64,000 nucleotides of DNA from Anaerolineae bacterium (GCA_019912965.1 JAIOHM010000153.1:1-64000); one strand, 5' to 3'; shown: positions 8,513 to 17,984, counted from the stretch's first letter. The notes: generated from the letters alone by a model not told the origin. Numbers and translations: made by a program.

Positions 8513-9702
8513 AATTCCCCCTTGAATGCCCGATCCAATACCGATGACAGCAGTGCATCTAGTTCGGCAGTAGTTTCGACTTGGAGACGTTTTAGTGTAA
8601 TTATACGCATCTGTATATGATGCAAATACTCAACAATTTGATATTGATCTTCCAGTTGGGGTTGAACAACTTGGAAGGCTTTAAGTTGTCTTTGATTAAT
8701 GGAAGCAAGATTTGTTGTTTGCTTAGACGCATTTTGAAAATATTGTTTACCATATGGTGAGCTGATTAGTGCCATGAGGTAGTATGGGTTGAATATTTGA
8801 GGATTAACTCTCACACGAAAGATATGGTTTTGATGAATACAATTGGAAATTTCCCCTTGCCAGACAGCCCCTCTACCTAATTTGTCCCAATCCCCACCTT
8901 CGGTTAGCAAAATATCGCCAATCTCAAGCTGCCACTTATCGAATTCGGAAGTGCGGATCGACACCTCCTTTATCTCAGCTAAATCAAAATAGCCATCTTG
9001 TACATTTGCAACTCGAAGATACGGCAAAGTTATTGTTTCGCCCGATAACTCCCTCCCAAGTGTTACACCTGATTGAATTTCTGCAATATTGCCGAGTGCA
9101 AATGCTGGAAAATTATTAAAGAATGTATCATTGAACAGTGCTTTTTTTGTTGCGGTAAGTAATGCCTCGGCTTCCGCTACCGCACCTTGACGCAAGCCAC
9201 GCGCCTCCGCGATGCGTACCGCCAATGCTTCAATGTGCGCGATGATGCGGCGCTGTTCGTCTAGCGGCGGGAGAGGAACAAACACTTCAGGAATACGTTT
9301 GACACTCAATACTCGATTTCTACCTGCCGAACCAGGAGAAATATTCCCAAGTTGCGCTACACCATCGGGCGTCTTGAAATAAAAGAGCAAATATTTTGGT
9401 TCACAAATCGCAGTGTTTACACGAAAGGTCGGAAATCTTGTGGAACAGTACATGCCATCTTCTTGTTTCGAAGCTAGACCTACTGCACCTTCCCATGCAA
9501 AGGTGATTTGAAGAATAAAGTCGCCTTCTTGAACCTGATACAAGTCTTTATCGCCGACTTCCAAACCTGTACGCGGTTCTTTATGAAAGATACCCTTACC
9601 AAAACTGCGTACGCCAATCTCAGTATAGAGTGTATCAGGGTCTAAATTAACACGACGGCGTTCCAGTTTCAGGATGTTACCCAAGCTAACATTCTCGATC
9701 AT
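8500..9702 (-). CDS. hsdS: Type I restriction-modification specificity subunit
   Basis: A 400 aa HsdS. Two target-recognition domains are each followed by a conserved helical spacer: PLPPLDEQRRIIAHIEALAVRI near residue 140-160 and QLEDQYQIVEYLHHIQMRI near residue 350-375. The second TRD opens with ALGNIAEIQSGVTLG, typical of methylase_S domains. The first TRD lacks some of its N-terminal region but is intact in frame. HsdS directs the HsdM/HsdR complex to a bipartite DNA site, which cannot be read from sequence. It overlaps hsdM by 4 bases and the double-TIR gene by 13. Confidence 0.93.
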   Translation of the reverse strand: MIENVSLGNILKLERRRVNLDPDTLYTEIGVRSFGKGIFHKEPRTGLEVGDKDLYQVQEGDFILQITFAWEGAVGLASKQEDGMYCSTRFPTFRVNTAICEPKYLLFYFKTPDGVAQLGNISPGSAGRNRVLSVKRIPEVFVPLPPLDEQRRIIAHIEALAVRIAEARGLRQGAVAEAEALLTATKKALFNDTFFNNFPAFALGNIAEIQSGVTLGRELSGETITLPYLRVANVQDGYFDLAEIKEVSIRTSEFDKWQLEIGDILLTEGGDWDKLGRGAVWQGEISNCIHQNHIFRVRVNPQIFNPYYLMALISSPYGKQYFQNASKQTTNLASINQRQLKAFQVVQPQLEDQYQIVEYLHHIQMRIITLKRLQVETTAELDALLSSVLDRAFKGELWGQ

Positions 9703-11246
9703 TTGCGCCCAACCATTTGCCGAATTTCTTCCATGATCTCTGCGATGCGATGTTCTTTCGCCAGAATGCTTTCGACTAGTTCTTCAGGTGAACGGTGCTG
9801 TAAATCGGCAGTACGATTCGGGTTACTAATGTCCAGATTGACCGATTGTAGATTGTTGTTGCCGTTGTACTTCAGTACATCCTCAGCACGAACTTTCCAT
9901 GCATGATCGTTTGCTATGCGGTTATTCCACCACGCAATGCAGTCGGCAAACTCCTCATATTGCATCGGCTGGGTTTTGGTGTAGTTCTTCTTGCCCGCTG
10001 GTAGGGTTATTTCGTAGTACCAAATGTCGCGTGTTGAGTGTGAACGATCAAAGAACAACAGGTTGGTTGGAATACTGGTGTATGGCGCGAATACCCCATT
10101 GGGCAGCCGCACAATCGTGTGGAGGTTGAAGTCTTTCAGTAGTTCTTCTTTGATACGTGCCGCTACCCCATCGGCAAATAGCGTTCCATTGGGTACAACG
10201 ACGCCTGCTCGTCCTGGCTTCGGCTGTCGTTTCAGCTTCCGCATAATCAATTGCAGGAACAGGAGTGCCGTTTCAGAGGTTTGCTTATCAGCAGGGAAGT
10301 TGCCCTGAATGCCACGTTCCTCTTCGCCCCCGAAAGGTGGATTAGTCAGAATGATGTCTACACGGTCACGTTCACCTATCTCGCTGAGTTTATGGCGCAG
10401 GGAATTGCCATAGTCAATATTCGGCGCTTCCAATCCATGCAACAGCAAGTTCATCTGAGCCAGCAGGTAGGGTAGAGACTTTGCCTCACCACCCAAGAGA
10501 CTTTCATTTTGCAGTATGCGGCGGTCTTCAACCGACTGCACCTGCTGGTAGAGATGTTCATAAGCTGCGACGAGAAACCCACCCGTTCCGCAGGCTGGGT
10601 CAAGCAGTATTTCACCTAATTCTGGGTTGATGACTTCAACTATAAACCGAACAACAGTACGTGGTGTGTAGAACTCACCGCTGTCGCCTGCCGCATCGCG
10701 CATCTCGCGCAGCAGTGATTCGTAGAGGTGGCTGAGGGTGAAAATCTCCTCGTTGCTGGTGAAGTGAATGTCGTTGATTTTGTCGATCACATCGCGCAGC
10801 AAGTAGCCACTGGTAAAACGGTTCTGAACCCCCTGAAATACACGAGCCAGCACATCACGCTGACCATCGCCCCGTAGCCCGCGCAGGTAAGCAAACAGAC
10901 CGAGGCCGCGTGTGCCGCCAGGACGTACCGCCTCATCATTGTTGATGAAAGCCAGCAGTTCTTCGCCCGTCATGCTGTGCAGGCCATCCGTGTAATTCCG
11001 CCAGCGATAGGGCGGCTCTATGATTGGATAAAACGGTTTGCCTTCTAGCTGCGCCTCAACCTCACGCTCCGTTTCCATATCGTCAAAGAACTTGAGGAAC
11101 ATGATCCAGGTCAGCATCGGCAAGCGATCAAGATCGCCATTTAACCCTTTGTCCTTCCGCATAATATCGCGGCAGGACTTGACGATGCTGGATAAACGCT
11201 GGGCTGTGGTGAGGGTAGTGTTGGGTTTCTTCTGGTTACGGGGCAT
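9699..11246 (-). CDS. hsdM: Type I restriction-modification DNA methyltransferase
   Basis: A 515 aa HsdM, an adenine-N6 methyltransferase. The N-terminal helical HsdM_N domain covers residues 15-160. SAM-binding motif I DPACGTGGF is at about 216-224, and catalytic motif IV NPPF at 302-305. EFYTPRTVVRF precedes motif I, as in classical type I M subunits. Gene order hsdR-TIR-hsdM-hsdS is unusual because a DUF4062-TIR gene separates hsdR from hsdM (gap 5 bases). Confidence 0.96.
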   Translation of the reverse strand: MPRNQKKPNTTLTTAQRLSSIVKSCRDIMRKDKGLNGDLDRLPMLTWIMFLKFFDDMETEREVEAQLEGKPFYPIIEPPYRWRNYTDGLHSMTGEELLAFINNDEAVRPGGTRGLGLFAYLRGLRGDGQRDVLARVFQGVQNRFTSGYLLRDVIDKINDIHFTSNEEIFTLSHLYESLLREMRDAAGDSGEFYTPRTVVRFIVEVINPELGEILLDPACGTGGFLVAAYEHLYQQVQSVEDRRILQNESLLGGEAKSLPYLLAQMNLLLHGLEAPNIDYGNSLRHKLSEIGERDRVDIILTNPPFGGEEERGIQGNFPADKQTSETALLFLQLIMRKLKRQPKPGRAGVVVPNGTLFADGVAARIKEELLKDFNLHTIVRLPNGVFAPYTSIPTNLLFFDRSHSTRDIWYYEITLPAGKKNYTKTQPMQYEEFADCIAWWNNRIANDHAWKVRAEDVLKYNGNNNLQSVNLDISNPNRTADLQHRSPEELVESILAKEHRIAEIMEEIRQMVGRK

Positions 11247-11251
11247 GGTTG

Positions 11252-12166
11252 TTATGATTTTTCATTTCTGATGGAACTGACACCAAGCGCATCGCATAAT
11301 TTCTGAAATGCTTTGTCGGTATCGTGTTGAAAGTCAATAAATTGTAGGACACGAAGGCGGAATGGAATAATCGAATCTTTGTACAGTATTGGATAGATTT
11401 TTCCCCCAATTTCGCCGAAATAACTCCACTCGGCTTTTACAACAAGTGATTTGACAGCCTCAGGACTCAGAACGACGATCATCATGTCGGCAGCATCGAG
11501 CATATGCTCCAATGTAGTATCCCAGTCAGCACCAGCAAGTAAGTGCAAATGGTCAACCCAAGGTTGTAGGTTGACTTGTTCAAGCCGTTCAGCAAGCTCA
11601 GAAACAAATTCGTCATCATGCGAAGCGTGGCTAATGAAGACAATTTTTCCTGATTGTCCTCTGCCGAAACGTTGGTGGTGAAAAACCCTTATCAGGGTAG
11701 AGCCGAGTAACTTTCGAAGCTCTTCAAGTGAGTGAAAATTGTGAATAAAGTGATTTGTTCGTAATTCTTCTCTAAAAGCTTTAAGTTTTTCTATCCGATC
11801 TGGTTCAGATTCAACTGTATCATCTGTGCGAGTTGGCGGAGTATCCAAGAAATATATGAACATAGGTATCTTTCGTTCTAGCGCCCAACGATACTCCATA
11901 TGGAATACACTATGTTCTCCGTCTGTAGTGTTTTCCCCGAACCTGTCCTTCTTAGGAATCCAACCGTAATAATGCGCATAGATGCCAACGAAAAGGTCTG
12001 CTCGGTCAACTTCTGACTTCAGAATTTGATATAAGTTGCGATCAAAATATTCACCAGGAGATGTGTTCCATTCCCATGTGTGCAACCCTAATCCCTTGAC
12101 AACACTTTTAGCTACCTCAAATTCTGCTTCGGAGCCACGCCCAAAGCTGAGATACACGTTTGTCAT
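11252..12166 (-). CDS. DUF4062-TIR protein inserted between hsdR and hsdM
   Basis: A 304 aa two-domain protein. Residues 1-165 match the DUF4062 style: NVYLSFGRGSEAEF at the start, then DLFVGIYAHYYGWIP and EYRWALERKIPMFIYF. A TIR domain follows from about 173 (KIVFISHASHDDEFVSEL, PWVDHLHLLAGADW) with the catalytic-type Glu at 246 in VVKAEWSYF. DUF4062-TIR fusions are typical of bacterial conflict effectors. It lies 13 bases after hsdR and 5 bases before hsdM, so it is co-transcribed. It probably acts as an NADase-type effector or sensor tied to the restriction complex, which is an inference. Confidence 0.85.
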   Translation of the reverse strand: MTNVYLSFGRGSEAEFEVAKSVVKGLGLHTWEWNTSPGEYFDRNLYQILKSEVDRADLFVGIYAHYYGWIPKKDRFGENTTDGEHSVFHMEYRWALERKIPMFIYFLDTPPTRTDDTVESEPDRIEKLKAFREELRTNHFIHNFHSLEELRKLLGSTLIRVFHHQRFGRGQSGKIVFISHASHDDEFVSELAERLEQVNLQPWVDHLHLLAGADWDTTLEHMLDAADMMIVVLSPEAVKSLVVKAEWSYFGEIGGKIYPILYKDSIIPFRLRVLQFIDFQHDTDKAFQKLCDALGVSSIRNEKS

Positions 12167-12179
12167 TTTCTAATTCCTT

Positions 12180-14546
12180 TTATGCGGCGTACAAAAGCGT
12201 TTGTAATTGTTCTACCGCCTGCTTTAGCTTGTCTGCACCACCAAAAAGCCGTGCAATTTCTGAGATGTTACCGTAGTTCGAGAGTGGCGGCACTTTCAAC
12301 ACCTCGATGGTGAATTGGGCTGTGCCATGTTCGGCGTACTTTTCAAGCAGGGTCAGCAAAATTTCTCTCGCTTTCGAGGTGTATTGCTCGAAGAATGCCG
12401 TTTCCTCTATTTGAACACGGTTCGCCCGTTCGCGGCGAGTACGGATCGGAGCATTGAAAGCTACATGACACAGGAGATCGAAGGGATCAGCATCCTGCTG
12501 ATTCATCACCCCCATCAATCGTTCGAAATCAATGCCTCGTTCGTTCAGGTTGGTGATTACCGATGAGCGTCCGAGTGGGTCTGCCCATAGCTTTCGCATC
12601 TCGGCTGAGTTGGGGTAGAGGGTTCGTACCTGCTCAGCGGTGTAGTCAGTGAATTTGACAATATTGCGTCTACCGCTGGCATCCAGTTCATACACCATCT
12701 CAGCGACGATTTCGACCTCTACATTGTCCACATACAATTTTCGCCGTTCTAGTTCATGGTCGCTCAAATCAGGCGTAGGGGCTGCTGTTACGTCTGGTGC
12801 TGTTGGATCAGCATCCGCCAGCACTTCATCTGAAACAGTGTTGCCCTGTTCATCAATTTCTTCTTGTGTGATGCTGGCAGGATACCCATCAAAGTCACGG
12901 TCAGCAAAACGGGCGGTTGCACTTCCTGTGTAATCGAGGATATTGAAGAACAACTTGCCATAATCATCTCGCACTCGTGTTCCGCGTCCAATGATCTGCT
13001 TGAATTCGGTCATGGAGTTGACCACACGGGCAATGACCACATTCTTGCAGGTTGGCACATCCACACCTGTAGTCAGCAGTTTTGAAGTCGTCAGAATGAT
13101 AGGGGTTTCTTTTTCAACATCTTTGAATTTGTCGAGCAACCCCCGTCCTATATCACCCTCATCGGAAGTCACACGTCCGACCCAATCCGAATGTTCACCC
13201 ATCAGGTCATCATTGTAGCGGGCGAGGGCATCTGCCATCTCCAATGCATGTTCTTGGTCAACACAAAATACGATGGTCTTGGCGTAACGGTTGCCTGACT
13301 TCCCCAAAAAGTCGCTGATGTGTTTGGCAATGGCTTCGGTACGTTCTCGAATAGCGATCACGCGATCAAAATCATCAGTTGTGTATTCTTGGTCAGGAAT
13401 TTCCCGTCCGTAACGATCTCGCTGCCCTTGATTGGGTCGCCAGCCTGCTGCATCCAAATCAGTCACCACGCGATGCACTGTGTACGGCGCGAGAAAGCCA
13501 TCTTCAATTCCTTGCTTGAGGCTGTACTGATACAGCGGATTTCCAAAGTATGCGTAGGTATCATGGTTATCGTCACGCAGGGGTGTTGCGGTCATGCCAA
13601 GCTGATAGGCAGGCTGGAAGTATTCAAGGATTTCCCGCCAGTTACTATCATCTCGTGCACTTCCTCGATGGCATTCATCCACCACAATCAGGTCGAAGAA
13701 GTCGGGCGGAAATTCGCGGTATAACCCTGGACGCCCTTCACGAGATGCAATTGCCTGATAAATGGCAAAATACATCTCACGGCCTTTGCTGATTTTGCCT
13801 TTCTCAATCTTGAAACGGGCATCTTCGAATGGGGCGAAGGTTTTGTCTTTTGGGTCATCGACCAGAATGTTACGATCTGCCAAGAATAGGATGCGCGGCT
13901 TGCGGTAGCTTCTGTCTTTATTCCATTGTGATTTCCACAGCTTCCAACAGATTTGGAAAGCAACATGAGTTTTTCCTGTGCCTGTTGCCATTGTCAACAG
14001 AATGCGGCGCTGACCCTGTGCAATCGCCTGTACTGTGCGATTGATGGCGATTTCCTGATAGTAACGGAGTGTTTTGCCTTGTTCCCGATGTGTGGGTTCC
14101 AGCAATGGTTTGGCTGTCTCAGGGGTTATGCCTTGTCCAACGCTCCAGCGTGCCCAGAGTTCATCTGGGGTAGGGTATTTCGCTAATTTCCGTTGTTGCC
14201 CAGTGAAGTAATCGAATTCGATGATTTCTTGCCCATTGGTTGCATAGGCAAACTTCAACCCAAGAATTTCAGCATAGTCTTTTGCTTGCTGTAATCCCTG
14301 TGCTGCGGGCAGTCTATATTTTTTGGCTTCAACCACTGCAATGGGAAAATCATGCCGATACCTAAGAATGTAATCGGCTATCTTTTGCTCACCACGTTTC
14401 GATCTGCCGCCTGTAACGACAATGCGACCATCCGTAAAGGTGCGCTGTTCAGTCAGTGAATGTGGAGGTGACTCCCAGCCTGTATCTACCAATTGTGGAG
14501 TGACGAATTTGCGACAGGTATCCGCTTCGTTGTAGTCAATGTCCAA
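12180..14546 (-). CDS. hsdR: Type I restriction-modification restriction subunit
   Basis: A 788 aa HsdR of the EcoEI-like, shorter class. The N-terminal PD-(D/E)xK nuclease has Asp58 and the Glu73-x-Lys75 pair in VVEAKK. The SF2 motor has Walker A TGTGKTHVAF (about 188-197), DECH box at 290-293 and TATPLRD near 320. Helicase motifs V and VI (TTGVDVPTCKNVV, QIIGRGTRVRDD) follow. The C-terminus resembles the EcoEI_R_C domain. It opens the minus-strand operon that runs to 6034. Upstream AT-rich DNA near 14590-14620 could be its promoter. Confidence 0.95.
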   Translation of the reverse strand: MDIDYNEADTCRKFVTPQLVDTGWESPPHSLTEQRTFTDGRIVVTGGRSKRGEQKIADYILRYRHDFPIAVVEAKKYRLPAAQGLQQAKDYAEILGLKFAYATNGQEIIEFDYFTGQQRKLAKYPTPDELWARWSVGQGITPETAKPLLEPTHREQGKTLRYYQEIAINRTVQAIAQGQRRILLTMATGTGKTHVAFQICWKLWKSQWNKDRSYRKPRILFLADRNILVDDPKDKTFAPFEDARFKIEKGKISKGREMYFAIYQAIASREGRPGLYREFPPDFFDLIVVDECHRGSARDDSNWREILEYFQPAYQLGMTATPLRDDNHDTYAYFGNPLYQYSLKQGIEDGFLAPYTVHRVVTDLDAAGWRPNQGQRDRYGREIPDQEYTTDDFDRVIAIRERTEAIAKHISDFLGKSGNRYAKTIVFCVDQEHALEMADALARYNDDLMGEHSDWVGRVTSDEGDIGRGLLDKFKDVEKETPIILTTSKLLTTGVDVPTCKNVVIARVVNSMTEFKQIIGRGTRVRDDYGKLFFNILDYTGSATARFADRDFDGYPASITQEEIDEQGNTVSDEVLADADPTAPDVTAAPTPDLSDHELERRKLYVDNVEVEIVAEMVYELDASGRRNIVKFTDYTAEQVRTLYPNSAEMRKLWADPLGRSSVITNLNERGIDFERLMGVMNQQDADPFDLLCHVAFNAPIRTRRERANRVQIEETAFFEQYTSKAREILLTLLEKYAEHGTAQFTIEVLKVPPLSNYGNISEIARLFGGADKLKQAVEQLQTLLYAA

Positions 14547-14877
14547 AACGCAAATACTCCACTTTTGGTGATGAGGTACTTATAGTGAGAAAACCTGTAT
14601 ATTATTATATCGTGAGTTTTGGAAGTGTTCGATATGAACGCAAGGACTTCTAGTAGATATTCTAGGCACTACAGCGATAGGGATTCATGAATATGGTTGT
14701 CTTTTGTGATTTTGGGTGGGATATAAGGATGTATTTTGGACGATAGATTTTTGCGAGAATTGTTACCCAGTCTCCTTGTACCCTTCACTGTAGAAACAAA
14801 ACGGATAAATACTATTCAAGTAAAATGGAGGGGAAGATGAACGATTAACTCCCAAAAATAGCTTATTCCTCCGTCCG
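14547..14877. other. Intergenic region upstream of hsdR
   Basis: This 331-base gap lies upstream of the hsdR operon and downstream of the 14878 gene. Read on the minus strand, CGATATAATAATATAC near 14594-14614 contains a TATAAT box that could serve the operon. No terminator or gene was found in the rest. Confidence 0.35.
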
Positions 14878-15543
14878 TTATTTTGGTATCGTACTCTTCA
14901 GTGAAAAATATGCCTCACTCACAGCATTATAGTGAAGTTGAATTATTTGGATAAGCTCATCAAGCTTTTTCTCAATCTTAACTTTTTCATTTTTATCTCC
15001 ATTTTTATGAAGATACATAGCAAAAACTATCCTAAAGAAGTTAGGAAGAAACTCACTAGGAAATAAGCGACCAGAGTAATATAGAACTAATTCTTGATCT
15101 TCTCCCGCTTCATAACCCGTTTCTTTACGCCTTCTGTAATGAATAAACTCAGACGAATTTTCTCCAATGCCTACATACTCGTAAATATCAAAGTACTCAC
15201 GCAGTGCCAAAATAAACCTAGCCAAAGATATGTTTGGCTTTCCTTCCTTTTTGTTATGGCTTGGCATGGGTAAAACACTACTCAAATTAAGAAGATCAGA
15301 CCTAAGATTCTGACTATAAACGTGATCACGTTGCATTCGCTTCAGAAGACTTTGAACAGAAAAATCCTCACTGCAAATTAACTCAGCATACTCCTTAAAT
15401 GAGATCAAATAATCATTATGAATTCGATTGAATGCATCCCAAGTTGGTGTAATAAAATCTACAAAATATTCCCGATTTAACTGCCTTCGACGATCACGAA
15501 TACCCTTCACCAAGGTTATAAGAGCAATTAAATCACTTATCAT
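14878..15543 (-). CDS. Hypothetical protein next to the RM/TIR operon
   Basis: A 221 aa protein starting at ATG 15543 because a near-perfect GGAGGTGAT lies immediately upstream; the in-frame ATG at 15555 would overlap that site. It is basic and helical at both ends (VKGIRDRRRQLNREYF and KVKIEKKLDELIQIIQL) with aromatic-rich middle segments. No family is recognised. AT-rich composition and position between the RM operon and the pentapeptide gene suggest a further defence or accessory gene, by association only. Confidence 0.7.
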   Translation of the reverse strand: MISDLIALITLVKGIRDRRRQLNREYFVDFITPTWDAFNRIHNDYLISFKEYAELICSEDFSVQSLLKRMQRDHVYSQNLRSDLLNLSSVLPMPSHNKKEGKPNISLARFILALREYFDIYEYVGIGENSSEFIHYRRRKETGYEAGEDQELVLYYSGRLFPSEFLPNFFRIVFAMYLHKNGDKNEKVKIEKKLDELIQIIQLHYNAVSEAYFSLKSTIPK

Positions 15544-15612
15544 TATCACCTCCATAACCTGCTAGATTAACCTACAGAGCAAAAATACATCAAAAGATTA
15601 ACCTATTCTGGT

Positions 15613-15631
15613 GCACAATCAAATATTGTGC
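15613..15631. promoter_or_regulatory. Dyad operator candidate between divergent genes
   Basis: GCACAAT (15613-15619) and ATTGTGC (15625-15631) form a perfect 7-bp dyad with a 5-base spacer between the divergent genes at 15543 and 15674. A TATAAT box lies at 15660-15665, close to the plus-strand start. A DNA-binding dimer could control both genes. Confidence 0.45.
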
Positions 15632-15673
15632 GCTACCTCTATCTATTGACGCAATTTGATATAATGTATTTGT

Positions 15674-16090
15674 ATGTCAGAAGGAGTTTCAGAAGAAAAT
15701 TATCAACTACCCATCATAACCGATAGACCAGGTGACCATGAAAATGCTTCTGTTGAACCTGTGATAATTACCTTCCGTGAGCAACAAGAGGTCGTATTTA
15801 GTGCACTTTATCACTCCCTCTTGGAAGATACACGGTCTGAGGTTTATAAAACACTCACCGATCAAGCAGTCGTAAAAAATGATGTTTTGAGAGGGGTGGT
15901 TAAACTATTAGCGATTAGCCTTGGCAAAGACAAAGAACTTTCGCCTGAAAGTTGGCTTTCTGTAGGTGTGACTGATTTTATTCCTCAAGAAACTCTCCAT
16001 AAATGGTCCTCATTAACAGATGCAGGCGTCGATAGACTATTTCAGGCAACAGCACGATATTTTGAGAGAAAGAGCACAACAAAAGGATAA
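15674..16090 (+). CDS. Hypothetical protein
   Basis: A 138 aa protein. The GTTTGT-ATG context has a TATAAT box 9 bases upstream (15660-15665) and no clear Shine-Dalgarno sequence, so the mRNA may be leaderless. The body looks helical (FREQQEVVFSALYHSLLED and GVVKLLAISLGKD). No family is recognised. It is divergent from the 221 aa gene and converges on the pentapeptide gene (14-base gap). Confidence 0.6.
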   Translation: MSEGVSEENYQLPIITDRPGDHENASVEPVIITFREQQEVVFSALYHSLLEDTRSEVYKTLTDQAVVKNDVLRGVVKLLAISLGKDKELSPESWLSVGVTDFIPQETLHKWSSLTDAGVDRLFQATARYFERKSTTKG

Positions 16091-16104
16091 TTATTTCAGG
16101 TATC

Positions 16105-17631
16105 CTAGATTTCATCAATGGAGCGGATTTTGAGCATTTCATTTTTCTGAACAAGCATTTCATTATGCTTGGTTAAAGCTGGGTTAATAATTCCCATCTC
16201 GAAGTTGCTGAGTAAATTCCCTTTGTCTTTGTATGTGCGAACATCTAAAACCCATCTGTATTTCTTTTGTAAATCCTTAAACATAGCAAATGGCTTTTCC
16301 CCTTCTTGGAGAATTGGTGCAAATGGGATCATGTAATCAGGCACAATAGCTTGTAGTTCCAGCGGGCTGGATTTAGGGTTTGTGATGTCAGCAATCACAA
16401 ACAGACACATGCCTGCCAGTACCTTTATTGTCTCAGTAAAATCTCGCTCCTGAGATTTTTCAAAATCAAATACAATAGGCAAATAACCTTTCTCTCTGAG
16501 CAAATCCCTCATTCCCTCTAAGATTTCTTTTCGCTCAGGAATGCTAAATCTCCCTAAAATAAGTACAGCTTTGTTTCCAAGCGTAGTCAGCACGTCCCGA
16601 AGGAAAGAATTATCCAAAAGCATACGAATGAACTGGGCCACACGAAGATCATCTACCATCATCTCTGGTTCGTCATATTTAGTGATGCTAAGATTCTTCT
16701 GCTTTGCGCCTTTAAGATTTACATCCCAAACCGAAGCACCATACACATCACAATCCACTATTTCTGCGTTCTCAAAGATAGCCTGACTGAGATTAGTACC
16801 ACGAAAACAAGTATTGAAAATCTTCGCTCCTCTGAAAGATGCACCAATCAGATTCGCTAGAAGAAAATTAACGTTCATTAGTTCTGTATCAATAAACCAA
16901 GAACTTTGCAAAATCGTACTAAAAAATTTAGTGGAATGAAGAGTTGCTTCTATAAAACTCGCGCTATTGCAATTTGCGTCGGAAAAGTCAGCTCCACTTA
17001 AATCTGCTCCATCCAACTTTGCACTGTTAAGTGCAGCCCGTTCAAACTCTGCCCATCTTAAGTCTGCCCCTTTAAAATTGGCTCCAATGAGACTAGCCCC
17101 TACAAACTTCGCACCCCTAAAGTCTGCCTTTTGAAGATACGACTGGTTGAGGTCTGCTTGAGTGAAATCTGCGTTTCCGCAGCTTGATTCTGCCATACAT
17201 ACCTCTCTCATCTTTGCATCTTGAAAGTTGGCTTTCATTAATTCAGCTTTAATGATATCTGCATGTTCTAAATTCGCTCTTTGTAGGTTGGTCTCAAACA
17301 ACAAAGCATTATTCAAGACCGCTGAATTTAGTTTCGCTTCTGTAAGATTTGCTCCCATAAGAAGTGCCTTAACAAGCGTAGCCTTTTCAAGATTTGCGTT
17401 TGTCAAATCAGCAAGCAAAAGAGATGCTTCATCAAGATTTGCTTTTATTAGCGTCGTTTTAGTGAGATTTGCTCCTACAAGAAACACTCCTTTGAGATTT
17501 GCCTCCTGTAAATTAAGCTGTGAAAGATCGGCATCGTTGAGATTTGGCGTTATGTCAGGGTTTTTCCGCCGCCAGTCATTCCAGATTTCGACGCCTTGTT
17601 TCAAAATCTCCAAATGGCTCTCGTCCACCAT
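16105..17631 (-). CDS. Pentapeptide-repeat protein with TIR-like C-terminal domain
   Basis: A 508 aa protein; I chose ATG 17631 (MVDESHLEILKQG) over the longer 17754 frame, whose extra residues do not look like protein. Residues about 25-310 are A(D/N)LxX pentapeptide repeats forming a right-handed beta-helix. The C-terminus from about 340 (KAVLILGRFSIPERKEILEG, then LFVIADITNPKSSPLELQA, then FAPILQEGEKPF) looks like a TIR/deoxyribosyltransferase-like fold coupled to such repeats in cyanobacteria and Chloroflexota. The role is unknown; a nucleotide-sensing or effector function beside the RM/TIR operon is possible. Confidence 0.82.
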   Translation of the reverse strand: MVDESHLEILKQGVEIWNDWRRKNPDITPNLNDADLSQLNLQEANLKGVFLVGANLTKTTLIKANLDEASLLLADLTNANLEKATLVKALLMGANLTEAKLNSAVLNNALLFETNLQRANLEHADIIKAELMKANFQDAKMREVCMAESSCGNADFTQADLNQSYLQKADFRGAKFVGASLIGANFKGADLRWAEFERAALNSAKLDGADLSGADFSDANCNSASFIEATLHSTKFFSTILQSSWFIDTELMNVNFLLANLIGASFRGAKIFNTCFRGTNLSQAIFENAEIVDCDVYGASVWDVNLKGAKQKNLSITKYDEPEMMVDDLRVAQFIRMLLDNSFLRDVLTTLGNKAVLILGRFSIPERKEILEGMRDLLREKGYLPIVFDFEKSQERDFTETIKVLAGMCLFVIADITNPKSSPLELQAIVPDYMIPFAPILQEGEKPFAMFKDLQKKYRWVLDVRTYKDKGNLLSNFEMGIINPALTKHNEMLVQKNEMLKIRSIDEI

Positions 17632-17888
17632 ATGCCCCCAGACTAAATCAACTTGGTAAAGAACCTTGATGCTATCTAGTAAACCACCTTTTAGGCTACA
17701 GGACAAAATTTGTCTGTAATTCAGGACTAGAAAACAAGCCAATACATCGCACAATAATAATTAAGCGACGTCTCTTTGAGGCTACTGATAAATTTTGAGG
17801 GCTATAATTGGAATGGTGAGGGGAGGGCATAAATTAGGGCAGCCTGTAGTTAAAGGAAAACGGCTGTAGATCAGAAAAATGCTATCGG
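17632..17888. other. Intergenic region upstream of the pentapeptide gene
   Basis: About 250 bases between the pentapeptide gene and the first mini-operon. CTATAATTGGAA at about 17801-17812 resembles TATAATTGGAA near 24494 beside the third mini-operon, so the two may share a regulatory remnant. No gene is supported. Confidence 0.3.
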
Positions 17889-17981
17889 CTATTTACTTGA
17901 CCGCAACACATACCAACCGATAAAGATGGCAAAGAGCATTAACCCCACCAAAAAGACGGCTAACGGTTGAACTAAGACCAT
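17889..17981 (-). CDS. 30 aa single-helix membrane miniprotein (copy A)
   Basis: The frame reads MVLVQPLAVFLVGLML then FAIFIGWYVLRSSK and stops: one hydrophobic helix with a basic tail. GGGGGTGA, lying inside the end of the upstream gene, sits at Shine-Dalgarno distance from the ATG. Only 3 bases separate it from the stop of the two-helix gene, so the two are co-translated. Equivalent miniproteins follow the other two copies (22427-22522 and 24585-24662). No homologous family is recognised. Confidence 0.7.
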   Translation of the reverse strand: MVLVQPLAVFLVGLMLFAIFIGWYVLRSSK

Positions 17982-17984
17982 AGA

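Noticed and set aside
15644-15665. Standard sigma-70 promoter TTGACG/TATAAT
   Set aside because: The boxes are only 8 bases apart, too close for a normal -35/-10 pair.
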